NCBI GenBank assembly: GCA_963784675.1 | Contig: CAWASE010000012.1 | Location: 124,001-188,000, forward strand | Direction: 5' to 3' | DNA length: 64,000 nucleotides | DNA from: SCTD01 sp963784675 | GTDB taxonomy: Bacteria > Actinomycetota > Actinomycetes > Mycobacteriales > SCTD01 | Shown: positions 53,445 to 60,521 of the stretch, one piece after another | Layout: each line of letters starts with the position of its first letter | Numbering within the stretch: position 1 is the first letter of the stretch | Made by a program: the position numbers and the translations under genes | The notes under the pieces: generated by a model | Database searches by the model: none | The model's input: the letters and a program-made list of their open reading frames with translations, nothing else | What the model was told of the DNA's origin: nothing

Positions 53445-53990
53445 GTGCCCAGAACCGTCACCGCCCACCTGTTCTCCTCGCTCAACGGCGTGAACGAGGC
53501 GCCGAACACCTTCCAGTTCGACGCCTTCGGCCCCGAGGAGGGTCAGGCCATGGGCTCCGCGCTCGCGGGCGTCACCGACGTCGTCGTGGGCCGGCTGCTG
53601 TGGCAGGAGTGGTCGCAGTACTGGCCGACGAACACCGAGGACGGCTTCGGGCACTTCATCAACCCGGTCCGCAAGCACGTGGTGACGTCCACGCTGTCCG
53701 GCGACCTCGGCTGGAACAGCACGGCCTTGGTGGGCGACCCCGTCGCGGCCGTGCAGTCGCTCAAGGACGGCGACGGGGGAGGCATCGCGGTCGTCGGCGG
53801 GATCGACACCGTCCGCAGCCTGTTCCTGGGCGGGGTCGTCGACGCCCTGACCCTCACCGTCCACCCCGCCGTGACCGGCACGGGCAGGCGGCTGTTCGAC
53901 GACTCCGTGCCGGTCACCCGGCTCAGGCTCGTCGAGGGCCGGACGACGACGGCCGGGAACGCGATCCTGACCTACGCGCTGCGCGACTGA
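53445..53990 (+). CDS. Dihydrofolate-reductase-like (RibD C-terminal domain) protein
   Basis: 181 aa. VTAHLFSSLNGV, DVVVGRLLWQEW, HVVTSTLSGDLGW, IAVVGGIDTVRSL and LTVHPAVTGTGRRLF match the RibD_C/DHFR-like fold, which binds NADPH. It lacks the residues of authentic DHFR that I can check with certainty; the function of these stand-alone proteins is unknown. GTG 53445 is used, with GGAGG upstream. It sits between the two SALP genes, in the opposite orientation. Confidence 0.85.
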   Translation: MPRTVTAHLFSSLNGVNEAPNTFQFDAFGPEEGQAMGSALAGVTDVVVGRLLWQEWSQYWPTNTEDGFGHFINPVRKHVVTSTLSGDLGWNSTALVGDPVAAVQSLKDGDGGGIAVVGGIDTVRSLFLGGVVDALTLTVHPAVTGTGRRLFDDSVPVTRLRLVEGRTTTAGNAILTYALRD

Positions 53991-54023
53991 GCCGCGCGGC
54001 GGCGCGTCGTCAGGGCGACGGGC

Positions 54024-54446
54024 TCAGAACCCGAGCAGCTGGGCCAGCTCGACGTCGAGATCGACGGCCTCGCCCTCGCTGCCGGTGGGCACCGCGAGGT
54101 AGGTCTGCTGCAGGAACTCCATCAGCGCATCACGGTCGATCTCGAACAGCGCCGAACCCGACGGCGACGCCATGGCGAGGTTGAGGACGCGCTCGCCGGA
54201 GCTGACGGCCGGCCAGACCCGGACGTCGCCCTCGCCGACCGTGCCGGCGAGACCGTCGGTCAGCAGCTGGCGCGCGAACATCCACTCGACCACCCCGTCG
54301 CCCTCACCACCGGTCTGGAAGGCGACGGTGACCGCCCACGGGTCGTTCGCCGCGTAGGACAGGTCGGCGACGACCGGCAGGCACGGTCCGCCCGGCACGA
54401 CCAGGCGGAGCTCCAGGCTGGTGCGGACGGTAGCGATGCCGGTCAT
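54024..54446 (-). CDS. SsgA-like (SALP) sporulation/cell-division regulator 2
   Basis: 140 aa paralogue of SALP 1 with the same signatures (VVPGGPCLPVVADLSY, VEWMFARQLLTDGLAG, LMEFLQQTYLAVPTG). Differences are concentrated at the C-terminal acidic end and the first few residues. Two closely linked SALPs are unusual; in Streptomyces SALPs are scattered. Start ATG 54446. Confidence 0.92.
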   Translation of the reverse strand: MTGIATVRTSLELRLVVPGGPCLPVVADLSYAANDPWAVTVAFQTGGEGDGVVEWMFARQLLTDGLAGTVGEGDVRVWPAVSSGERVLNLAMASPSGSALFEIDRDALMEFLQQTYLAVPTGSEGEAVDLDVELAQLLGF

Positions 54447-54480
54447 GAGAACGTCCTTCAGGGCTGGAGAGAGGGTGCGA

Positions 54481-54526
54481 CGACGACACCCCGGACAACG
54501 AGGATCGGCAGGCCCGGTGACGGCTT
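54481..54526 (-). promoter_or_regulatory. Conserved upstream element of SALP 2
   Basis: AAGCCGTCAC, 16 bases, CGTTG, then TCCGGGGTGTCGTCG on the minus strand, aligned with the element before SALP 1 with identical internal spacing. Confidence 0.5.
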
Positions 54527-54655
54527 GGGACGTGCGTCACCAGCGTGACGGGCCCCAGAACGGGACATCTACGCACGCACCGGATGCACGTCCTCCTGGA
54601 CGCCGCGCCGAGAGCCCGTGGAATCCGACATTGCCGACTGGGTAGGGTGCCGAGC

Positions 54656-54898
54656 ATGTCCGAGGAACTGGTGATCCTGCGCGGCGGTGTCCGCGATGGC
54701 GAGTCGACACGGGTGCAGGAGGGGGTGCGGCGGCTGCTGGCGGCCAGCGACGCCCCCGGTCTGCTGGAGGTGTACGAGGCGAACGGGCTCACCGCCGAGC
54801 TCGCCCACGGCGAAGGCCTGGCGCTGGTCTTCGCGCACGTCGGCCAGGAGCCCGCGGGCGACCTCGCCCCTGAGCTCCAGCACGCCCCGAAGCGCTAG
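54656..54898 (+). CDS. Small conserved-type protein of unknown function, 80 aa
   Basis: Begins MSEELVILRGGVRDGE; mixed alpha/beta composition with no transmembrane helix or known motif. A TAGGGT -10 (54643-54648) is seven bases before ATG 54656, supporting expression as a leaderless mRNA and this start. Function unknown. It converges with the DUF2516 gene. Confidence 0.6.
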   Translation: MSEELVILRGGVRDGESTRVQEGVRRLLAASDAPGLLEVYEANGLTAELAHGEGLALVFAHVGQEPAGDLAPELQHAPKR

Positions 54899-54911
54899 CC
54901 CGGCGGGGCGG

Positions 54912-55202
54912 TCAGCCCCACGGCCCGCCTGGGCGCATCTCGGCCACGGCCGGCTTCACGTCGACGTGATAGACGATGCCTGCCACCAGTCCGGCCAGGC
55001 CGAACAGCCCGAGGACGTTCGCGCCGCCGAGCACCACGGCGGCCGCCAGGATCGCGATCCACGCGACCTTGGTGAGCTTGCCGGCGGCGGGGAACGCCGC
55101 CGCCTTCCGGGTGCACGCGTCGACCAGCGCCCACACCTTGAGCACGAGCGCGCCCAGGCCCAGCACGAACAGCAGCAGATTGGACGGGTCGTACAGCCTC
55201 AT
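54912..55202 (-). CDS. DUF2516 family membrane protein
   Basis: 96 aa with three hydrophobic segments (LLLFVLGLGALVLKVWALV, WIAILAAAVVLGGANVL, LFGLAGLVAGIVYHV) and a short hydrophilic tail. The segment VDACTRKAAAFPAAGKLTK between helices is typical of DUF2516. It lies downstream of the HBHA-like and XRE genes, the same order as Rv0474-Rv0475-Rv0476 in Mycobacterium tuberculosis. Function unknown. Confidence 0.88.
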   Translation of the reverse strand: MRLYDPSNLLLFVLGLGALVLKVWALVDACTRKAAAFPAAGKLTKVAWIAILAAAVVLGGANVLGLFGLAGLVAGIVYHVDVKPAVAEMRPGGPWG

Positions 55203-55311
55203 ACCGCCATTGTCGCCTACGCAGGTGCGCGGGGCCCGGACAGCGCTCGACCCCCGGGCCTCGAGGGCACCGGGGGTCGGGCGTGCTGCGGGGGCTGGGC
55301 AGGCGGACTGA

Positions 55312-55806
55312 CTAGCCGATCTTGGCGGCAGCGTCCTCGACGGCCTGCTCGCCGGCCTTGACGGACTTCTTCGCGGCGATCGCGGCGGCCTCGGCCTTGC
55401 GCACGGCCTCCTTGCCCTCGGCGATGGCAGCCTCGGTGGCCGGCTGGCGACGGATCTGGGTCACGAGCCGCTCACCGCGCACCGCGAGCTTGGCGTAGGC
55501 GTCCGTGACACGGGTCTCCAGCTCGGAGGTGAAGGTCTTGACCTGCTCCGGCAGGGTCTTGACCTGGGCCGGGACGTCGGCCAGACGGGCCTGGACCTTC
55601 TTGGCCTCGGCGGTGACGTCGGCCGGCACGTCCTTGACCTGCTCGAGCGCGAGGTCGGCGATGCCGAACGCGGCGAACAGCGGCTTGGTGGCGTCGGTCT
55701 TCTCGAAGCTCGGCAGGTTCTTGAGCGTGAAGCGACCGGTGACGGTGCTGCCGGACTTCTCGACGGTGGCGGTGGTCTTCGGGGCGGTGACGGTGGCGGT
55801 GGCCAT
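55312..55806 (-). CDS. Heparin-binding-haemagglutinin-like coiled-coil protein
   Basis: 164 aa. A variable N-terminus, then LPSFEKTDATKPLFAAFGIADLALE, an all-helical acidic/basic coiled coil, and a Lys/Ala-rich C-terminal tail (AAKKSVKAGEQAVEDAAAKIG), shorter than the KKAAPAKKA repeats of mycobacterial HbhA. It may be a surface or lipid-organising protein. ATG 55806 has GAGAGG upstream. It sits just downstream of the XRE regulator. Confidence 0.85.
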   Translation of the reverse strand: MATATVTAPKTTATVEKSGSTVTGRFTLKNLPSFEKTDATKPLFAAFGIADLALEQVKDVPADVTAEAKKVQARLADVPAQVKTLPEQVKTFTSELETRVTDAYAKLAVRGERLVTQIRRQPATEAAIAEGKEAVRKAEAAAIAAKKSVKAGEQAVEDAAAKIG

Positions 55807-55891
55807 GGTGGTGCCTCTCGTTCAGGTGGGTGAGATCGGATGGTCGGTGCTGGTCTGAGCTGGTGCGCGTGCAGGTCGTACGGGCGAGCGG

Positions 55892-56482
55892 TCAGAGCGC
55901 GGAGGTCTCCGCGTCGCCGTCGCTGCCGGTGACCGCGGCTGCGGACCGGGAGGTGGAGCGCCGACGCCGGGGGCCGGTGGCGCCCGAGGTCGTGGTCTGG
56001 GGGGTGCCGGGCTCCGCGCTGGGCGCGGTGCCGGCGTCGCCGGCGATGGTGGACAGGTCGCTGGTGGACAGGTCGCTGGTGGACAGGACGTCGGCGTCCG
56101 GGTCCTCGGCGGCGGCGATCGTCGCTCGGGCCAGGGCCGCCGCGGCGTTCTCGCGCCGGAAGCTCTCGAACACCTCCAGCAGCACCTGCTTCTGCCGCTC
56201 GGTGAGGTTCTCGTCGCTGTGGATGGCGTCGACGACCGCGCCGCCGGCCTCGCGCTGCTCGAGCATGCCGGCCTGGATGTAGAGCGCCTCGGCCGAGATG
56301 CGCAGGCCCTTCGCGAGCTGCTGCAGGATCTCGGCGCTCGGCTTGCGCAGGCCGCGCTCGATCTGGCTGAGGTAGGGGTTGCTGACGCCCGCGGTCCTGG
56401 CCAGCTGACGCAGCGACAGGCCGTTGCTGGCCCGCTGCTCGCGGATGAAGTCGCCCAGGTGACGGACGTCGATGCCGGCCAT
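55892..56482 (-). CDS. XRE-family transcriptional regulator
   Basis: 196 aa. The N-terminal helix-turn-helix is LGDFIREQRASNGLSLRQLA and GVSNPYLSQIERGLRKPS; ILQQLAKGLRISAEALYIQAG follows. The C-terminal 60 residues are Ser/Thr/Ala/Arg-rich, with repeats of DLSTS (VLSTSDLSTSDLSTIAG) from a 15-base tandem duplication in the DNA. Related to Rv0474. It is likely autoregulatory through the inverted repeats upstream. Confidence 0.9.
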   Translation of the reverse strand: MAGIDVRHLGDFIREQRASNGLSLRQLARTAGVSNPYLSQIERGLRKPSAEILQQLAKGLRISAEALYIQAGMLEQREAGGAVVDAIHSDENLTERQKQVLLEVFESFRRENAAAALARATIAAAEDPDADVLSTSDLSTSDLSTIAGDAGTAPSAEPGTPQTTTSGATGPRRRRSTSRSAAAVTGSDGDAETSAL

Positions 56483-56532
56483 GGTGACTCCTTCCGCGTC
56501 GGTCCCGGAGCGCTCTCCGGGGTACGACGAGA

Positions 56533-56577
56533 ACGTTAGCCGCAGGTGCTAGCAGTTGCAAGCACTCCTGCTAGCAC
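56533..56577 (-). promoter_or_regulatory. XRE promoter with three TGCTAGCA-type half sites
   Basis: TGCTAGCA (56547-56554), TGCAAGCA (56557-56564) and TGCTAGCA (56569-56576); the outer pair lies within a perfect 10-base inverted repeat, GTGCTAGCAG/CTGCTAGCAC (56546-56555 and 56568-56577). On the minus strand TTGCAA (56561-56556) and TAACGT (56538-56533) are 17 bases apart, a good -35/-10 pair. The repeats overlap both, as expected of an autorepressor site. Confidence 0.7.
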
Positions 56578-56707
56578 TTCGGGGTGAGGTGCCTCACACG
56601 GCTCCTGCGCGCGCCGGCCCAGGCTCGTCGCAGCACTTCGGCTGTGGACAACTCGCACGGGGGCGGGACGCGCACGAAGGTGTCGCCATGGACGACAGCA
56701 CCGGACG

Positions 56708-58395
56708 ATGACGCGCCCCTGCGACTGGGACGTGCTCGCCCTGGAGCGCGACCCGACGCCCGGTGACGCCGGAGCCGTCGCCGTCCTCGCGCGCGACGTC
56801 GAGCTGCTCGCGCGCGAGGCCGACCAGGCCGTGCAGCAGCTCCGTGCGCTGGCCCAGGACGGGCCGGTGCTGTCGTGGATCGGCGCGTCGGCAGAGGTCG
56901 TGCGTCATTCGCTGGCCGGGTTCGCGTCGCCGTTGACGCGCCTCGCCGACTCCTACGGCGTCGCCGCAGACGCCCTCGGTGGCTTCGGGCGCACCCTCGC
57001 CCTCGCGCAGGACCGGGCCGACCGCGCACTGGCCCAGGGCCGCGCGGCACGCCGCGAGCTGGCGGACCTCGGCAGCCAGCTGTCCTGGGCGCGCGGGGTG
57101 CTCGCGGTCGCCACCGAGGCGGTGCCGTCCTCGCGGGAGATGACCCCGCCGGACCCGGACCAGGTCCGCGCAGCCGTGCGCAACGCCCAGGCGGCTGGTC
57201 GCAGAGTGCAGGAGCTGGGCTCCGCCCGGGCTGACGCCGAGGCCCGGCTGCAGGTCTTGCGTCGGTGGGCGCTGGACGCCGGCGAGCTGCGAGCCGGCGC
57301 GGGCCGGACGGCGGCGCGGGCGCTGGACGACGCCGCCGACGCAGCGCCGGGGCGCTCGCTCTGGGAGGGGCTCAGGCACGCGGCCGGCGCCGTCTGGTCG
57401 GTCGTGGTCACCGTCGCCACGGTCGTGGCCGTCGTCGTCGCCGTCGTCGCCCTGTTCGTCGCCGGTCCGCTCGTGATCGGGGTGCTCGCTGTCGCAGGGG
57501 TGGTGCTGCTCGTGGACGCCCTCCGCCGGTACGCCCGCGGCGAGGCGCCGTGGTGGGAGGTCCTGCTCGCGACCGCGGCGATCGTCCCGGGAGGAAGGCT
57601 GCTCTCGGCGCTCGGGCGGTACTCCGGCCTGGCGCGGCTGGGCCGGCTCTCCGCCCGCGGCCTGCAGACGGGCGCGCGAGCCCTCGCCCGCATGGCCCAC
57701 AGCGTCCGTGCCGGTCTGGGCCGCGGCCTTGGGTGGGCCGGGCGTCCTGTGCGCCGCAGCGGCGGTGCCGGCGCCCGTCCCGCAGCGCGGCTGACCGCTG
57801 CGCAGCGGGCGGACATCGACCGTGCGCTGGTACGGGCGCAGCCGCCGAGCCGCAGTTCACCGCAGCGGTGGGCGAGCTGTCGGACGGTGCGGACTGGCGC
57901 ACGGCTGGCGGGACGGGCGCACCGGCTCAAAGCCCGCGAGAGCCTCGGAAGAAAGACGCGACCGGGTCCTGAGCGAGCAGCCGGCAACGACAGTGTCGAG
58001 AGGCTGCTGCCCGTCATGAGCGACAGCGTCCGGTACACCGTGCTGGCGCGACCATCCGACTATGCGGCGTCGCCCACCAGACGCTCTGACGGCCCTCGAG
58101 CGGCAAGGACTTCGTGCTGGTCCGACTGGTGCGAACACGTGGACGGGGCCCGGGTATCGCGGGCTGAACACGACCTGGCGCAACACGAGGAGCGGTCATC
58201 TGATGGAGGTCCAGATCCACACGGCGGCGAGCTGGCAGGGCAAGGAGGTCACCCACGAGTTCTATAGCGCGGCAACGGGTCCTCCCGACCGAGACGGCCG
58301 AAGCCCTCCAGCTCGGGCTCGGCTCGACGCCGGTTCCGGCAGGGTGCCCATCCCGCCGGGCGCGACGGCGGTGAACAGGAAAGGTCAGCCCGTGA
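56708..58395 (+). pseudogene. T7SS-type polymorphic toxin with RelA/SpoT-like C-terminus, frameshifted
   Basis: N-terminal residues about 1-215 read intact: MTRPCDWDVLALERDPTPGDA, WIGASAEVVRHSLAGF, then long coiled-coil helices, as in putative T7SS-secreted proteins with a WXG-like fold. Two hydrophobic helices near 225-275 (VVVTVATVVAVVVAVVAL, PLVIGVLAVAGVVLLV) precede the toxin part. From 57838 the frame is broken by at least five single-base indels. Pieced together, the C-terminus reads ADIDRALVR, AAEPQFTAAVGELSDGA, ARLAGRAHRLKARESLGRK, NDSVERLLPVMSDSVRYTV, GPGYRGLNTTWR, LMEVQIHT, THEFY and VPIPPGAT. The D-S-V-R-Y, GYxGLN and MEVQIHT pattern resembles RelA/SpoT-type alarmone synthetase cores. 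Either a decayed toxin or a region of poor sequence. Confidence 0.72.
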
Positions 58396-58706
58396 GCGCA
58401 CGACCTACTACCTCGTCTACTACCGCGAGCAGGAGCTGCCCGGGCCGGCCGACGCGGGCTGTACCGGCGGTTGGACGTCGGACCGACCGTCACTGCCGAC
58501 CAGGCCTGGACGCCGACAGCGTGCGGTGGAATCGCCAGCAGCTACTGGCTGGACCTGGAACGCGGGGACGGGGGCAGCTGCTGATCGAGGTGGCAGAGGC
58601 CGAGGCGGTCCGCGCGCAGGACTATTTCCGGGCGCGCCTGAAGGGGACGCCTGCCGGCTCGTGGGGTCCGACCTGGGTCGGCGCACCGCACGGCGTACAG
58701 GCGTGA
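58392..58706 (+). pseudogene. Probable immunity protein, frameshifted
   Basis: Starts at GTG 58392 (GTGA overlap with the expected toxin end). With single-base corrections the parts read RTTYYLVYYREQELPGPADA, YRRLDVGPTVTADQAWTP, DSVRWNRQQLLAGPG and LLIEVAEAEAVRAQDYFRAR, ending at TGA 58704. This small, non-secreted, mixed alpha/beta protein directly after a toxin gene is where immunity genes lie. The assignment is by position; no family was recognised. Confidence 0.5.
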
Positions 58707-58787
58707 GGGCGTCCGGCGGGTCGTGACCCGTGGCGGGCTGCTGGCCTTGATCGTCATATCGCGGCCGCGTCCGACCCCACCGCAGCG

Positions 58788-59750
58788 TCAGGGCAGCAGC
58801 GCGGACGCCCGCAGCACGCCCACCGGCCGTCCGCCGCCCAGCACCGGCGCGCTCGCCAGCCGCTCGACGACGTCCGCCTGCACCCCGAGAGCGCGCAGGC
58901 CGGCGGCGAGCAGCACGACCGACGCGCGCGTGGCGCCGTCGGCGACCTTGAGGGCGACAGCGGAACCGTCCGGCAGCGCCGCGGCGTAGACCCCCTCGGC
59001 GCCGTCTTTGGCCACCAGACCAGGCACGCCGAGCATGGCGTCGGTGACCTCGCGGCCGGTGCCCCCGAGCAGCCCCGGGTGCGCGCGCATGGCCTGGGCG
59101 ACGGAGCTGCAGGCGCCGTCGGCCGTGGCCAGCGTCGCGAACGCCCGAGCCAGTCCGGTCAGCGACAGCGCGTGCTGCGGCGCGCCGCACCCGTCGACGG
59201 CGACGTGCCGCACGGTCTCCCGGGCCAGCCGCCCGATCGTCGCCTCCAGCGCGCGCTGCAGCGGGTGCTGGAGCTCGAGATAGCTCTCCGTCGGCCAGCC
59301 GTTGGCCACGCAGCAGGCGAGCATCGCGGCATGCTTGCCCGAGCAGTTCATCGTCAGCGGGCTGGCTCCACCACCGGCGCGCAGCAACGCGTGCTGCTCG
59401 GCCTCGCCCAGAGGCAGCAGCGGCGGCGTCTGCAGCGCGTCCTCGTCCAGCCCGGCAGCGGACAGGGTGCGTCGCACGACCGCCAGGTGCTCCGGCCCGC
59501 CCGAGTGCGAGGCCGCCGCGAGGGCCAGGCACTCGTCGTCAGGCGGCGTCCAGCCGGCCTCCAGGAGCCCGACGGCCTGCAACGGCTTGTTGGCACTGCG
59601 CGGGAACACCGGCGACGAGACGTCGCCCCGCACGAGCACGACGGTGCCGTCGGCGCGCAGGACGAGCAGCGAACCGGTGTGGACGCTCTCGACGACGTCG
59701 CCGCGGACGAGCTCGACCAGGACGGGCAGCGGCGAGACGGGCAGGGTCAC
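58788..59750 (-). CDS. Asparaginase II family (AnsA-like, thermolabile type)
   Basis: 320 aa. PVLVELVRGDVVESVHTGSL opens it; SPVFPRSANKPLQA, AAASHSGGPEHL, TMNCSGKHAAML and VAVDGCGAPQHALSL are the recognisable family segments. Predicted to hydrolyse L-asparagine or a related amide. GTG 59750 overlaps the rsiG-like gene stop by 4 bases. It is co-transcribed with it, though a functional link is not obvious. Confidence 0.85.
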   Translation of the reverse strand: MTLPVSPLPVLVELVRGDVVESVHTGSLLVLRADGTVVLVRGDVSSPVFPRSANKPLQAVGLLEAGWTPPDDECLALAAASHSGGPEHLAVVRRTLSAAGLDEDALQTPPLLPLGEAEQHALLRAGGGASPLTMNCSGKHAAMLACCVANGWPTESYLELQHPLQRALEATIGRLARETVRHVAVDGCGAPQHALSLTGLARAFATLATADGACSSVAQAMRAHPGLLGGTGREVTDAMLGVPGLVAKDGAEGVYAAALPDGSAVALKVADGATRASVVLLAAGLRALGVQADVVERLASAPVLGGGRPVGVLRASALLP

Positions 59751-60334
59751 TCCGCGGACGTCGGCTGCTCGTCCAGCAGCGTCGCGACGTCGGCCTCGCC
59801 GTCCTTGTACCGGCGCGTGATCTCCGCGCTGCAGGCGTCCATGACGTCCTGCACGGCCTTGCGCTTGACCGAGATCGTCTGCTCCTGCTCCGACAGCGCC
59901 CGCATCGCCTGCGAAAGCTCGTCCGGCGTGCGCGCGCCGACGTCGGACAGGTCGACGTCGGCGACGAGAGCCTCGACGTAGCGACGGTGGCTGTCCGCCC
60001 GCGACGGCTCGATCGTGGTGTGCCGGCCCGAACCACGCGCCGGGGCGCGGGGCTCGTCGGCCAGGATGGCGGCCAGCCCGTCGACGAGGGTCTGGTCGCT
60101 GGAGCTGTCGCGGCGGTTCAGCTCGGCGCGCAGGATGTCGAGCCGGCCCTGCACGATGCGGCGCAGGTAGGACAGGTCGACCTCCTCCTGCTCGGCGTCG
60201 ACGCGCAGCGCGCGCACCTCGGCCAGCGGCAGTCCGGGCAGGCCGGTCAGGAAGTCCGCGGCCAGCACGCGGTCGATCCGGCGGTTGCCCTGCGGCGCAC
60301 CGGCATCCCCCTCGACACTGCCTTCGACGCTCAC
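59747..60334 (-). CDS. rsiG: Anti-sigma factor RsiG with two c-di-GMP-binding motifs
   Basis: 195 aa, mostly helical. Both copies of the RsiG signature E(X3)S(X2)R(X3)Q(X3)D are present and exact: EVDLSYLRRIVQGRLD near residue 50 and EQTISVKRKAVQDVMD near 150. In Streptomyces, RsiG binds a c-di-GMP dimer through these two helices and then sequesters the sporulation sigma factor WhiG. Having two motifs in one chain is the Streptomyces type (older lineages have one motif and dimerise). GTG 60334 has AAGGAG upstream. No whiG gene lies in this window. Confidence 0.92.
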   Translation of the reverse strand: MSVEGSVEGDAGAPQGNRRIDRVLAADFLTGLPGLPLAEVRALRVDAEQEEVDLSYLRRIVQGRLDILRAELNRRDSSSDQTLVDGLAAILADEPRAPARGSGRHTTIEPSRADSHRRYVEALVADVDLSDVGARTPDELSQAMRALSEQEQTISVKRKAVQDVMDACSAEITRRYKDGEADVATLLDEQPTSAE

Positions 60335-60521
60335 GCTCTGCTCCTTCTACCGTCCGACTTCCGTCCTGCGGGCCACCATGGTGACAGATGCCCGGTCGAG
60401 CGCGCGCAGGCCGAGCAGGTACACCCGGACGGCTCAATCTGTGGGCCCTCTGTGCCGATGGTCGAACGAGCGCGGCGCCGGACGGGTGCCCGAGGCGACG
60501 GGCGAGGCGAGGAGGCGACGC

